DNA of 36,250 bases, taken from positions 1 through 36,250 of the forward strand of contig CALUJE010000028.1 in assembly GCA_944320885.1 (NCBI GenBank), written 5' to 3'. Every line of letters begins with the position of its first letter. The first letter of the stretch is position 1. The position numbers and the translations under genes are program-made. The stretch is from an uncultured Phocaeicola sp. (GTDB lineage: Bacteria; Bacteroidota; Bacteroidia; Bacteroidales; Bacteroidaceae). Of this stretch, positions 25,736 through 33,438 are shown piece by piece. The notes below the pieces were generated by a model that saw only the letters and a list, made by a program, of their open reading frames with translations, did no database searches and was not told where the DNA came from.

Positions 25736-25790
25736 ATTCAAGCGTAGCCGAAGACATGCATCCGCATTCCGGTTACGCTTGAATTTTTTT
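25736..25790 (+). terminator. Intrinsic terminator after pepC
   Basis: A 15-pair stem with one wobble (25736-25750 with 25770-25784; arms ATTCAAGCGTA.. and ..TACGCTTGAAT) followed by a run of T. In the minus direction it lies 60 bases past the stop of the gene at 25850 but lacks a good T run there. Confidence 0.85.
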
Positions 25791-25849
25791 ATCCTTTCCC
25801 GTGCATTTCAGAGAGATGAGGCCGTGGCGCGTGGCCAGAAGGAGCCATA

Positions 25850-26338
25850 TCAGGGCGCCACATGCTTGCACTTCCCGCTCCAGGTATCAATGTCAAGGCG
25901 TATGATTTCCGTGCGGTGAAATGATTTGGCCGCATATTTCATGCCGGTTTCCTTATGGAGCGGAGCATACTTCCCTATAAAGAGCTCCAGTGCCTTCATG
26001 CGTTCAGCTTCGGGCAGAGATATGCTTGCACGGCATGTGAGCACGATGCTCTCATAATTGGCGGTAAACTTGGTAGGGAGTACCTGCGTGTGCCCCACCA
26101 CACAAAACGATACCTGAGGGTGATGTGCCAGACATCCGAGCTTCCGTCCTTCGGGAGCGCAATGAATGTATATTGACTCTTTCCCGTCCCACACAAAATT
26201 GACCGGTATGCCGTAAGCATCACCTTGAGGGCTTACCATTGACAACACTCCGTATCCTCCGTTTTCAAGAAGGTTCAGAGCCTTGCCCTCATCGAGCAGA
26301 CGGTCTTGTCTGCGCACACATTCATTCTGATATTTCAT
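25850..26338 (-). CDS. NimA-like pyridoxamine 5'-phosphate oxidase-family flavoprotein
   Basis: A 162-residue split-barrel protein, the usual length of the NimA group within the PNPOx-like family. The order matches Nim proteins: a Cys/Arg/Gln-rich start (RRQDRLLDEGKALNLLE), GYGVLSMVSPQGDAYGIPVNFVW, SIYIHCAPEGRKLGCLAHHP, VSFCVVGHTQVLPTKFTANY, and a C-terminal IIRLDIDTWSGK. His near 74 (YIHCAPEG) corresponds to the conserved Nim His. Nim proteins of Bacteroides are linked to 5-nitroimidazole resistance, but most chromosomal relatives have no proven role, so resistance is not inferred here. It lies 30 bases after the DUF4421 gene on the same strand and is probably co-transcribed. Confidence 0.82.
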   Translation of the reverse strand: MKYQNECVRRQDRLLDEGKALNLLENGGYGVLSMVSPQGDAYGIPVNFVWDGKESIYIHCAPEGRKLGCLAHHPQVSFCVVGHTQVLPTKFTANYESIVLTCRASISLPEAERMKALELFIGKYAPLHKETGMKYAAKSFHRTEIIRLDIDTWSGKCKHVAP

Positions 26339-26368
26339 ATTGCGGATAGTTTCTTTTCCGGTAAGGAG

Positions 26369-27553
26369 TTATTGTCTGTTTCTGAATTCCTTTTTCTTGT
26401 TGAAGTTGAAGCCCACGTATATCTGCAAGATGCCATACGTATTGTTTATCCAGAATCTTTTCTTATGATAGTCATACGTATGAGCCAGGAGCGAGGCACC
26501 CACATAATACTTGGCATTATTATAAACGATGGCCGCGCGGGTTATAACGTCGAAGTTGACACTATGATACGTCTCGGCATCGTATCCCTCTTCTTTTGAA
26601 GTGATGCCGGCCTTCTTGTAGGCGATGGCAGGAGTTACCGAGAGGCATGCCAGGCAATTCTTGGCAAACACCCAGTTGTAGGCATACCCGAAGTTGAGGC
26701 TATAGTCATGATACCGTATCTTCTGGAAGCGGAGGCTAGGCTCCAGCTGACTTATCAGTTCGGGCGGGAGTTGCCTGTAGTCGAACATGAGCTTGTGCGT
26801 AGAGTAGGAGAAGCCCGTGAGAAACGAGCCCGCACTCTTGCGCTGGTTGGTCGACTGGCTGAAAGCCGCCGGATATGAGAAGCGCCGGTTATTGAAGATA
26901 TAATACGCGTTGATGCCCATCATGTTCACCTTCAGCCCGTCAAAGCGGAACTCCTTTCCGATGTCCTGGCTTCCGATGTCTTCAAATCCCGACAAACCTT
27001 TCACCTTGAAGCGGTTTCCGCTCTTCAGGTAATAGAAGTCCACCCCCACCTTGGCGCTATAAAGGCTCAGGTTATATTCCGTTTTCTTGCTCTTGCCCTG
27101 TTTGCTCCCGAAGATGTCGTCCACGTCGACCGACCATCCGAGGAATATCCACCTCCATCCGAAGTAAGCCCCCAGTTTGCGGCTGGGGCTTGGTGCAAAG
27201 CTGATGCTCTGCTCATGCGTTCCCGTGCTGGCTATCTTGTAATACTCGTATGAGCTCGACGTGTTGAGCATGAACGTAAAGTTATACAGGTTGGGGCTGA
27301 TGTAGCGCGGGTCGGGATTATTGAAGTCAAAAAATCCCACCACTTTAGCCAGCCAGCTCTTTTTGGGAGGAGCCAGAGTGCTGTCGGCCGGCATGCCCGG
27401 CAAGTCGGTGCGGAGCACGGGTGCCGATGGGTGTGCTTCACCGGTTATGGCCGGCATGTCCGTCGAGTCGGTACGGAGCGTCTGGGCACAGATATCCCGT
27501 GGATGCAAGGCAACCAGCGTCATGACCGATATGAGTACGAGGCGTATAGTCAT
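26369..27553 (-). CDS. DUF4421 outer-membrane beta-barrel-like protein
   Basis: A 394-residue exported protein of the Bacteroidota family DUF4421, function unknown. It has a signal peptide (MTIRLVLISVMTLVALHP, cleavage near ICAQ). Residues 25-62 form a Pro/Thr/Asp-rich linker with an imperfect internal duplication (LRTDSTDMPA and LRTDLPGMPA). Then come a short amphipathic segment (WLAKVVGFFDFNNPDPRYI) and a long series of alternating aromatic/polar strands (YEYYKIAS, FGWRWIFLGWSVDVDDIF, YNLSLYSAKVGVDFYYL), ending in YGILQIYVGFNFN. This pattern fits a beta-barrel. It follows the oxidoreductase gene by 130 bases and precedes the Nim-like gene by 30. Confidence 0.8.
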   Translation of the reverse strand: MTIRLVLISVMTLVALHPRDICAQTLRTDSTDMPAITGEAHPSAPVLRTDLPGMPADSTLAPPKKSWLAKVVGFFDFNNPDPRYISPNLYNFTFMLNTSSSYEYYKIASTGTHEQSISFAPSPSRKLGAYFGWRWIFLGWSVDVDDIFGSKQGKSKKTEYNLSLYSAKVGVDFYYLKSGNRFKVKGLSGFEDIGSQDIGKEFRFDGLKVNMMGINAYYIFNNRRFSYPAAFSQSTNQRKSAGSFLTGFSYSTHKLMFDYRQLPPELISQLEPSLRFQKIRYHDYSLNFGYAYNWVFAKNCLACLSVTPAIAYKKAGITSKEEGYDAETYHSVNFDVITRAAIVYNNAKYYVGASLLAHTYDYHKKRFWINNTYGILQIYVGFNFNKKKEFRNRQ

Positions 27554-27683
27554 TAAGGCACAGGGTGTATTGAGTTCGTTTTTTCTTTTCGTATTCGTTT
27601 TTTTCTTTTCATCATTCCGTTTCCTGCCAGGATTCCGCGCTACTCCCGTTTCCGGAGAAAAGGAGAGAGGCCAATCCTTCTTC

Positions 27684-28658
27684 TTACAATTTCCCCAGAA
27701 TGCGGTCTATCACCCAGTTGGTAGGCGTAGCGCTCACTCCGTCGCACGTACATATCGACTTGTTCTGCAAGTGCTCTACCACCGCTTTGATGAGCGGATA
27801 CTGGATGTTTTCGGGATTTTCGAAACGAATCTCCTCCCGTCCTTTCAGCGTATGGAGTGCGATGGGCTGGAACGAGAATACCGAGAAGCATATCATGCCC
27901 TTGTCACCGATGATTTCTATGCGGTCTTCCTTGGCCGATTCGTGCGCCACGAAGCACCACGAGCCCGAGCCCGGCAATCCCGATTCAAACTTGAAGCATG
28001 CGCTTACCGAGTCTTCGGCCGAGTAGAGTCCGCCCCGGTTGCTGCTATATCCTTCGGCTTCAAGAATGCATCCGAATATATCCTGAAGGATGTCTATCTG
28101 GTGCGGAGCCAGGTCATAGAAATATCCTCCTCCGGCCACTTCGGCATTGAGTCGCCAGGGCTGGTTGGTCTTGCTGCTATCCAGTTCGTTGGCCGGTTGG
28201 GCAAATCGTATCTGCACGTTCATCACCTTTCCGATGGCTCCCTGGCGCACCAGTTCCTTCACCTTGAGGAAGTAAGGCAGATAGCGCCGGTAATAAGCCA
28301 CAAAGCAGGGCACTCCCGTTTCTTTTGATATGCGGTTTATGCGGGTACAGTCTTCGTAGCTTGCCGCCATGGGCTTTTCTATGTATACCGGTTTTCCGGC
28401 TTTCATGGCCATGATGGCATAGGTGGCGTGCGACGAGGGCGGTGTGGCTATGTATACGGCATTCACCTCAGGGTCACTGATAAGCTCCTGTGCGTCAGTA
28501 TACCAGCGTGCTATGTTATGGCGTTCGGCATACGATTTGGCCTTTTCTTCCGTCCGGCTCATCACGGCCACCACTTTTGAGCCTTCTACCTTGTTGAATG
28601 CCGGTCCGCTTTTCTTCTCGGTCACGTCACCGCATCCTATGAATCCCCATTTTATCAT
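27684..28658 (-). CDS. Gfo/Idh/MocA family oxidoreductase
   Basis: NAD(P)-dependent sugar or polyol dehydrogenase of unknown substrate, 324 residues, cytoplasmic. The Rossmann start is GFIGCGDVTEKKSGPAFNK at residues 5-23; the family EKP motif lies in GKPVYIEKPMAASYEDC, with the conserved Lys following Glu; GGGYFYDLAPHQIDIL holds the usual catalytic His. The second domain is the beta-sheet substrate domain (SVSACFKFESG, RIEIIGDKGMICFSVF). It is the first gene of a minus-strand run with the DUF4421 and Nim-like genes; I see no shared pathway in that trio. TAACTTTG at 28715-28722 lies 57 bases upstream. Confidence 0.9.
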   Translation of the reverse strand: MIKWGFIGCGDVTEKKSGPAFNKVEGSKVVAVMSRTEEKAKSYAERHNIARWYTDAQELISDPEVNAVYIATPPSSHATYAIMAMKAGKPVYIEKPMAASYEDCTRINRISKETGVPCFVAYYRRYLPYFLKVKELVRQGAIGKVMNVQIRFAQPANELDSSKTNQPWRLNAEVAGGGYFYDLAPHQIDILQDIFGCILEAEGYSSNRGGLYSAEDSVSACFKFESGLPGSGSWCFVAHESAKEDRIEIIGDKGMICFSVFSFQPIALHTLKGREEIRFENPENIQYPLIKAVVEHLQNKSICTCDGVSATPTNWVIDRILGKL

Positions 28659-28711
28659 AGTTTATAAATATGTTTTTGATGTTACAAGTTTAAAAAATAG
28701 TAGTCTGTTTC

Positions 28712-28741
28712 TTGCAAAGTTATTGAAATTACTTACTTTTG
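28712..28741 (+). promoter_or_regulatory. Promoter of the polytopic membrane protein gene
   Basis: TTG at 28712-28714, a 19-base spacer, and TACTTTTG at 28734-28741 match the Bacteroidota -33/-7 layout. Transcription would begin near 28748, after the ATG at 28739, which points to the ATG at 28778 as the start. Confidence 0.65.
28715..28722 (-). promoter_or_regulatory. -7 promoter element of the oxidoreductase gene
   Basis: TAACTTTG on the minus strand, an exact TAnnTTTG match, 57 bases before the ATG at 28658. It lies between the -33 and -7 elements of the divergent promoter at 28712-28741, so the two promoters overlap and may compete. Confidence 0.5.
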
Positions 28742-28777
28742 CCTATATATTATGGCAGATTTTTAATAATTAAAAAG

Positions 28778-29785
28778 ATGGACAGTATAGAAAAATTAAT
28801 GGTATTTTACAAATACCGTGGCTTTTCGAGCCGTATGTCTGAGGGTTTCAGATTCCTTACCAAGAATATGAAGGTCATTCTCAAGACCAGTCTTTGGGTA
28901 TTGCTTCCCATTTCGCTTATACAGGCATTGGTTTACAGCATGTATGCCGAGTCGGTGATGGAGTTCAGCACCATGGCGGGCAAGACTCCCGACGCGTTGC
29001 AGGCTTACGGAGCGGTAGCCGTCCAGCTCCTGCTCATATGGCTGGTAGCGTTTGTAGGCTCCGTGTTGTGGGGAGCTTTGGTCTTCGGCATGTTCCGCAA
29101 GTACAGCATGCTGGGTTATGTGCCTGCTATGAGCATAGGTGCCTGGTTTGCGTGGACGCGTCGTGACATCTGGCGGTTCTTCCTGTGCCTTCTGTTTGTG
29201 GTATTCTTTATCGTGATACTTACGGCGCTGAGCATCATGTTCATGACCCTCAGTGCATGGACTCTGATAGTGGTACTTCCGTTATGGATATATATGGGTG
29301 TGATTCTGGCCATTTTCCCATACTTCTATATTATGGAGAGCAATCCGTTATGGAGTGCTTTCGTGATGGCCGTGCGCAAGGGCACACCCTCGTGGGGAGC
29401 CGGTTTCGGCATCTGCGTGCTGGGCATGATTCTGGCCGGAATATTCGGAGTGATATGCTCGTTGCCCTCAACCATTACGCTCATCATTGACTACTTTGTG
29501 GCTCTCGGAGGGCAAGACGGCGAGGTGGCCCAGCTTCCGGCCTATTACGGAGTGCTGAAGTTTTTGTTTTACGCCCTCTCGATGTATGGCAGCTATCTGC
29601 AGATGTTGATATGGGGAGCACCTCTGTTGTTCCACTACTCGTCACTGATGGCACATGACAAGGAGAAGGAGCTGGCCGATGCGCTGGCCGAGCAAGAGCG
29701 TATGAAAGCCGAGCAAGAGCGTATTCAGGCACAGAAGAAGCGCGAGTCGGAGTTTCTGAGCGGTTCGTCATACAAGCCATTCTAA
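28778..29785 (+). CDS. Polytopic inner-membrane protein of unknown function
   Basis: 335 residues from the ATG at 28778. An ATG at 28739 would add 13 residues (MPIYYGRFLIIKK), but it overlaps the -7 element, so it is rejected. After a basic amphipathic start (FYKYRGFSSRMSEGFRFLTKNMK) there are six hydrophobic segments: roughly residues 32-52, 76-102, 126-150, 154-176, 202-228 and 250-270. A long hydrophilic loop carries Met/Gly/Thr (FSTMAGKTPDALQ). The C terminus is a charged helix with repeated EQERMKAEQERIQAQ, probably coiled-coil and cytoplasmic. I do not recognise a named family; similar conserved membrane proteins occur in Bacteroidales. It is transcribed alone, with a strong terminator. 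Confidence 0.72.
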   Translation: MDSIEKLMVFYKYRGFSSRMSEGFRFLTKNMKVILKTSLWVLLPISLIQALVYSMYAESVMEFSTMAGKTPDALQAYGAVAVQLLLIWLVAFVGSVLWGALVFGMFRKYSMLGYVPAMSIGAWFAWTRRDIWRFFLCLLFVVFFIVILTALSIMFMTLSAWTLIVVLPLWIYMGVILAIFPYFYIMESNPLWSAFVMAVRKGTPSWGAGFGICVLGMILAGIFGVICSLPSTITLIIDYFVALGGQDGEVAQLPAYYGVLKFLFYALSMYGSYLQMLIWGAPLLFHYSSLMAHDKEKELADALAEQERMKAEQERIQAQKKRESEFLSGSSYKPF

Positions 29786-29828
29786 GATTCTTCTTTCATC
29801 ATAACTTTTTATATAGATTTTCAGTTGT

Positions 29829-29878
29829 ACCCGGCATGCACCCTTTCGGGGTGTGCATGACCGGGTTCTGTTTTTTTT
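29829..29878 (+). terminator. Intrinsic terminator
   Basis: A long GC-rich stem (ACCCGG-CATGCACCC and GGGTGTGCATG-CCGGGT with small bulges, TTTC/G loop) followed by eight T. It ends the plus-strand membrane-protein gene and marks the boundary to the minus-strand accessory cassette. Confidence 0.88.
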
Positions 29879-30330
29879 CATTTCACTTCTATCCATACTC
29901 CCTCGCCGAGGTCTTTCGCCTCTACGATGCGTTGCTTTACACGCTTGAGCCAGATGCGTGAGTCGAGCACCATGCCCGGTTTCAGGTTGCGCCCCACGAG
30001 GATGCATCCCTCGGTGTCACGGGCGGTATTTCCGGCATGAATGCGTATGCCTTCGAACATGGGCACTCCCACGAGCAGGGGAAGCCATTGCCCGAACCTG
30101 GCCGACCACGTGATGACCACCGGATAGCGTCCTTCGGGGATGGCCGTGCGGCCCTTCACCTTGCGTCCCGGGCGTTGCCAGCCGATGTCCCGCCACGTGG
30201 GTTCCAGCGTGTCGCAAAAGTGCTTTCCGTCTATCATGAGTCGGCCTATGGTATAGTTTTTCTTTCGGGCTATGCGTTGAAGTATCATTTCCATATATGC
30301 GCAGATGTGTGTTTTAAGGGGGTTATACAT
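29878..30330 (-). CDS. DUF5675 family protein (YkuD-like Cys motif)
   Basis: About 150 residues from the ATG at 30330, which overlaps the stop of the primase gene in ATGTATAA, so the two are translationally coupled. Starts at 30369 (longer overlap) or 30294 are possible; the fold begins near MEMILQRIARKKNYTIG. The body reads TIGRLMIDGKHFCDTLEPTWRD, then RTAIPEGRYPVVITWSARFG, then GIRIHAGNTARDTEGCILVG. The His-to-Gly-Cys spacing in the last segment recalls the L,D-transpeptidase (YkuD) active site. DUF5675 genes occur in phage and mobile elements and near primases. The reaction is unknown; action on peptidoglycan is inference. No signal peptide is seen. Confidence 0.78.
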   Translation of the reverse strand: MYNPLKTHICAYMEMILQRIARKKNYTIGRLMIDGKHFCDTLEPTWRDIGWQRPGRKVKGRTAIPEGRYPVVITWSARFGQWLPLLVGVPMFEGIRIHAGNTARDTEGCILVGRNLKPGMVLDSRIWLKRVKQRIVEAKDLGEGVWIEVK

Positions 30331-32764
30331 TTTCTGTTTTTTCGGGTGCCGGAATGTCTTTTCCGTCACTTCTGAAACGTAATTTCAGGTATTTGTCATT
30401 TGTCACAATTGTCACGTAACGGCGGTGCACCCACTGGCGGAGCATGGCGCCCGTTCCGCCGGAGTCCATTCTCATGGCCTGGCGCACCCTCACGGCATCG
30501 GCGGTGGTAAACTCGTCGGGGAGCATTTCGAGCAGGTTTCTCCGTCCGGGTATGTGCCGTTCGGGTTCGGATGTCTGTGCCTCTTCGATGGCCGCTCCGA
30601 AGAACTCCATCTTGCACCACATGTCATAGTGAAGGCTCCAGCGCACGAATTCCTCTATCGACTTGTCCCACCGGCATCCGTTGGCCACGTAGAGCACACA
30701 TGCCTTGAGCCATGCGATGACGTTGGCACGAAACGAGAGATTCTCATACACGCGGCTTTGGCTGAGGCGTGCATACTCGGCATTCTCGTCACGCAGCTTG
30801 CGTGCCAGGCGGAAAGCCTGCGGGCAGTCTATGGCTCCCGTGGCGCGTGTGAGGTTTTCTATGTAAGGGCGCAGCTGCTCGTCGAAGTCGGCATCGTAGG
30901 TGCCATATACCGGCATGTCGGCTCCGATTTCGCGTTCGGGGATGGTACAGAAGTTGATGCGCGATACGGGTCCGTCGGTGAGTACGTGTGCGAAATACCG
31001 CTTTCCCTTTTGGATGGTGGTGGCAGCATTCCAGTTGAAGCGTATGGTTACCTTTTCGGTGACGCTCTGCGTGCCCACGCGTGTCTGTCCGTAGCGGTTG
31101 CCCGGGTCAAATGCCAGACACATAATCTGAAACTGCTGTCCGGTGCGTCCGTTACCGCGCAGAGAGTCAAACTGGTCTATCTCGTTGAGCTTCGTGTACA
31201 GAAAGTGCCCGTCGGCTTCGGCCATACGCATCACGAAGGCAGGATTGGTCATGTCGGCATCTATTTCCTGAATCACCAGTCCCTCTGGTCGCTGGCGCTT
31301 GTCCTTGTTGGCCCCTTTTGAGGTAACCTCCAGCTTCCACTGGCGTTCGCGCCTCAGGTTTTCCTCATCGCGCCGGCGTATGTCGGCCATGATGCGGTTT
31401 ATGGGTTCAGAGATGCAGTCTTTTCCGGCACCCGTGCCCGCCATGAGCACGTTCATGAGCGTGGCCTCGTGCTCCACGTTGTCAATGTATCTGAATTTCA
31501 CCTTGTGCAGATGGGCTGCCAGCGAGGGGAATACGGCATGGGCCACGGCGGGGCGATACACCTCGGGCGTGCGGCTCACGAGCAGACGGATGAGCGCAGG
31601 CAGGCGTGTGGGCATGGGCGGACATGAAGAGCCCTTGGGAAATGAAGAATCTTCAGGGAATGAAGAATGAAGAATGTCGGCTTCGCCTCCGGATGAAGAA
31701 TTTTCTTCATTCTTCATTTTCAGTTCTTCATTTCTTACGGTTTCTTCATAGCGGATGATTTTTTTCAGGAATACCGGCATGGAGTAGAAGCGTGCGGTGC
31801 ATGCCGAGTGGATGAGTGCGCGCATCTCTTCTTCCGAGAGACCGAAGCGGGGGATGATGCGCAGGAGCAGCTCCTCATCGCCGTCGGTAATGTAGCGCAG
31901 GTGTGCCGCCAGGCGGTGCAGACGGTCGTTACGTTCGCCCTGTACCGGTGTGCCGCCCGTGCGCCTGAACCACTCGCCGATGATGGCCGAGTAGGGTATT
32001 CCCTTGAAGGCAAGCTCCTTGTCCGGCGCTTCGGGCTCATCATCCGAAGCCTCGTTGCCGGATTCCGTGCCGTCATGTTTGTCTTCCGTATTTTTTTCGT
32101 CAGAAGGCTCAGCCTTTGCCGTTCCGTTTTCGGAGGCCGACTTATGGGGTGCGGGTTGCGCCGTGCCTTTCGGTCCGCCCTCGCGTGAGGAAGCCATGCG
32201 TTCGGCAAAGAGCGCGGGGCGGTCAATGTAGAGAATATAGTCGGCCGGTACGGCAAACGAGCTTCGTGCGTAGTCTTTCACGCTTGAATCGTAGTGTGCG
32301 TCGCCGAGGCGTGCCGACATCCAGCGTTGCGCCTCTTCGAGTGTCATGCCGCCGGGGATGACGAAAAACAGGCGCAGCCCCTCGAGCGAAGGAGTGATGT
32401 GAGCCAGCACGATGCCCAGTTCGGTCACCCTCTTCGCCACGCGGCTCTCGAAATACGTGCGCGGCTCTTCCAGGTGGTCGATGTCATACATCGAGAGTCC
32501 GCTCGGCACGGCATCGGCATTCAGTCGCCGTCCTCCGGGAAAGGTGGCGTGCGGGGTGAAGATAGGCAGCATCTTCTTGCGTTCGTTCTTGAGCGTGTCA
32601 AAGTCCTCACGGCTCATTTCGCCCCGGTGCACGGCTTCGAGCGCGTCGGCTATCTCGGCACAGATGCGTGTCACGAGGGGCGATTGGGTGACCTGCTCGA
32701 ACAGTTCGGGAGTGCATGTGCGCACCACCCGGCTTCTTACGTTGTTTGATATTCCAAAACTCAT
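30323..32764 (-). CDS. BT4734/VirE-N-type primase with P-loop domain
   Basis: An 813-residue DNA-replication-type protein. The N terminus (about 20-185) matches the BT4734-like/VirE-N domain, an archaeo-eukaryotic-type primase fold; MYDIDHL places a DxD pair at Asp94 and Asp96, fitting metal-binding motif I. A charged, low-complexity linker spans about 190-250. Residues about 252-325 (GIPYSAIIGEWFRRTGG ... LSEEEMRALIHSAC) look like a primase C-terminal helical domain. A repeat-derived linker (about 343-382) follows. A helicase-like part has the P-loop MAGTGAGKDC at about 441-450 and a later KGKRYFAHVLTDGPVSRINF segment. Such proteins prime or unwind DNA in mobile elements of Bacteroidales. 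It is part of a minus-strand cassette and much richer in G+C than the left half of the window. No integrase or relaxase accompanies it. Confidence 0.82.
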   Translation of the reverse strand: MSFGISNNVRSRVVRTCTPELFEQVTQSPLVTRICAEIADALEAVHRGEMSREDFDTLKNERKKMLPIFTPHATFPGGRRLNADAVPSGLSMYDIDHLEEPRTYFESRVAKRVTELGIVLAHITPSLEGLRLFFVIPGGMTLEEAQRWMSARLGDAHYDSSVKDYARSSFAVPADYILYIDRPALFAERMASSREGGPKGTAQPAPHKSASENGTAKAEPSDEKNTEDKHDGTESGNEASDDEPEAPDKELAFKGIPYSAIIGEWFRRTGGTPVQGERNDRLHRLAAHLRYITDGDEELLLRIIPRFGLSEEEMRALIHSACTARFYSMPVFLKKIIRYEETVRNEELKMKNEENSSSGGEADILHSSFPEDSSFPKGSSCPPMPTRLPALIRLLVSRTPEVYRPAVAHAVFPSLAAHLHKVKFRYIDNVEHEATLMNVLMAGTGAGKDCISEPINRIMADIRRRDEENLRRERQWKLEVTSKGANKDKRQRPEGLVIQEIDADMTNPAFVMRMAEADGHFLYTKLNEIDQFDSLRGNGRTGQQFQIMCLAFDPGNRYGQTRVGTQSVTEKVTIRFNWNAATTIQKGKRYFAHVLTDGPVSRINFCTIPEREIGADMPVYGTYDADFDEQLRPYIENLTRATGAIDCPQAFRLARKLRDENAEYARLSQSRVYENLSFRANVIAWLKACVLYVANGCRWDKSIEEFVRWSLHYDMWCKMEFFGAAIEEAQTSEPERHIPGRRNLLEMLPDEFTTADAVRVRQAMRMDSGGTGAMLRQWVHRRYVTIVTNDKYLKLRFRSDGKDIPAPEKTENV
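31659..31718. repeat. In-frame palindromic GAAGAATGAAGAAT repeat inside the primase gene
   Basis: A 17-base arm at 31659-31675 (AATGAAGAATGAAGAAT) has its complement at about 31703-31718 (16 of 17), and further partial copies of AATGAAGAA/TTCTTCATT flank both sides (31641, 31731). The run reads in frame through the gene and encodes the linker NEELKMKNEENSS...EADILHSSF. It lies between the primase and P-loop parts, where an insertion could be tolerated. Confidence 0.7.
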
Positions 32765-32841
32765 ACTGGTGGGTTGTTTTTTTTAGGTGTTTTTGTAAAA
32801 TGTTTTCTTGTTGGCCTATGCGGCGCCTCACGTGTGTGTGT

Positions 32842-33156
32842 TCAGTATCCCATGCGGTCGAACACATCGTCTATGAAGTCGCTGGCCTGCCGGCTTTCGT
32901 TGGCGATGGCTTCAGAGGGTATCACGTTCGCCTCGTCGAGGCTGATGTTGAGTGTGAGGCGTACCCGTTCGTCGCATACGGTAGCCTTTCCATGTCGGAG
33001 TCTGATGTATTTCTGTCCGCGCCGTAGTTTGGGGCGTGCATGTTCGTTGAAGTTACCTTCGGTGGGCGTCACCAGTCCGATGGTGCCCTGCACCCGTCCG
33101 TGTTCCGACATGAGCCGGCGATAGGTGGAATCGGAAATTTGTAGTGTGATGTTCAT
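32842..33156 (-). CDS. Hypothetical protein, 104 residues
   Basis: Unknown family. It is small and soluble with no signal peptide or membrane segment: MNITLQISDSTYRRLMSEHG ..., a basic centre (RPKLRRGQKYIRLRHGKATVC) and an acidic C terminus (ASDFIDDVFDRMGY). A ribbon- or MetJ/Arc-like start is conceivable but not established. It lies 77 bases upstream of the primase gene on the same strand, suggesting it is the first gene of the primase/DUF5675 operon. G+C matches its neighbours in the cassette. Confidence 0.65.
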   Translation of the reverse strand: MNITLQISDSTYRRLMSEHGRVQGTIGLVTPTEGNFNEHARPKLRRGQKYIRLRHGKATVCDERVRLTLNISLDEANVIPSEAIANESRQASDFIDDVFDRMGY

Positions 33157-33169
33157 GATTGGGGTATTT

Positions 33170-33430
33170 TTTTTAAAGGAGTTATAAGGAGTTAAGGGGA
33201 GTTATAAGGAGTTATAGGCCAATAGTTTTGCAAATGGGGAGCAGCATTGCAAATGAGCTACATCGCCAAAGTATTGGCTTTTAACTCCCAAGTCCGCTTG
33301 CGGACGATAACTCCTTTTTAACTCCCTTCTAACTCCTTCTAAAAAAGCAAAAGTATTGGCTTTTAACTCCTAGCCTGCGATGCAGGCATAACTCCTTTTA
33401 ACTCCCTCTAACTCCTTCCCAAGAATAACT
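33170..33430. repeat. Nested direct and inverted repeats of GGAGTTA/TAACTCC with two palindromes
   Basis: The 282-base gap between two minus-strand genes has no reading frame. The left part (33178-33216) holds four copies of GGAGTTA(TAA). The right part is an 82-bp direct duplication: copy 1 starts with AAAGTATTGGCTTTTAACTCC at 33268, copy 2 with the same at 33350, and both continue with further AACTCC units. The left part ends in GCCAATAGTTTTG, an inverted version of the right-hand core, so the block can fold on itself. Each right-hand copy holds a different short palindrome at the same place: GTCCGCTTGCGGAC at 33292-33305 and GCCTGCGATGCAGGC at 33373-33387. Confidence 0.8.
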
Positions 33431-33438
33431 CCTTTCTC

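Noticed and set aside
27321..28328. Long plus-strand reading frame (335 codons) over the DUF4421 and oxidoreductase genes
   Set aside because: It is antisense to two genes with clear family motifs, crosses their boundary, has no recognisable domain, and is explained by the GC-rich codon use of the minus-strand genes.
30425..31321. Plus-strand reading frame of 298 codons inside the primase gene
   Set aside because: Antisense shadow in GC-rich DNA; the minus-strand frame carries the conserved primase and P-loop motifs.
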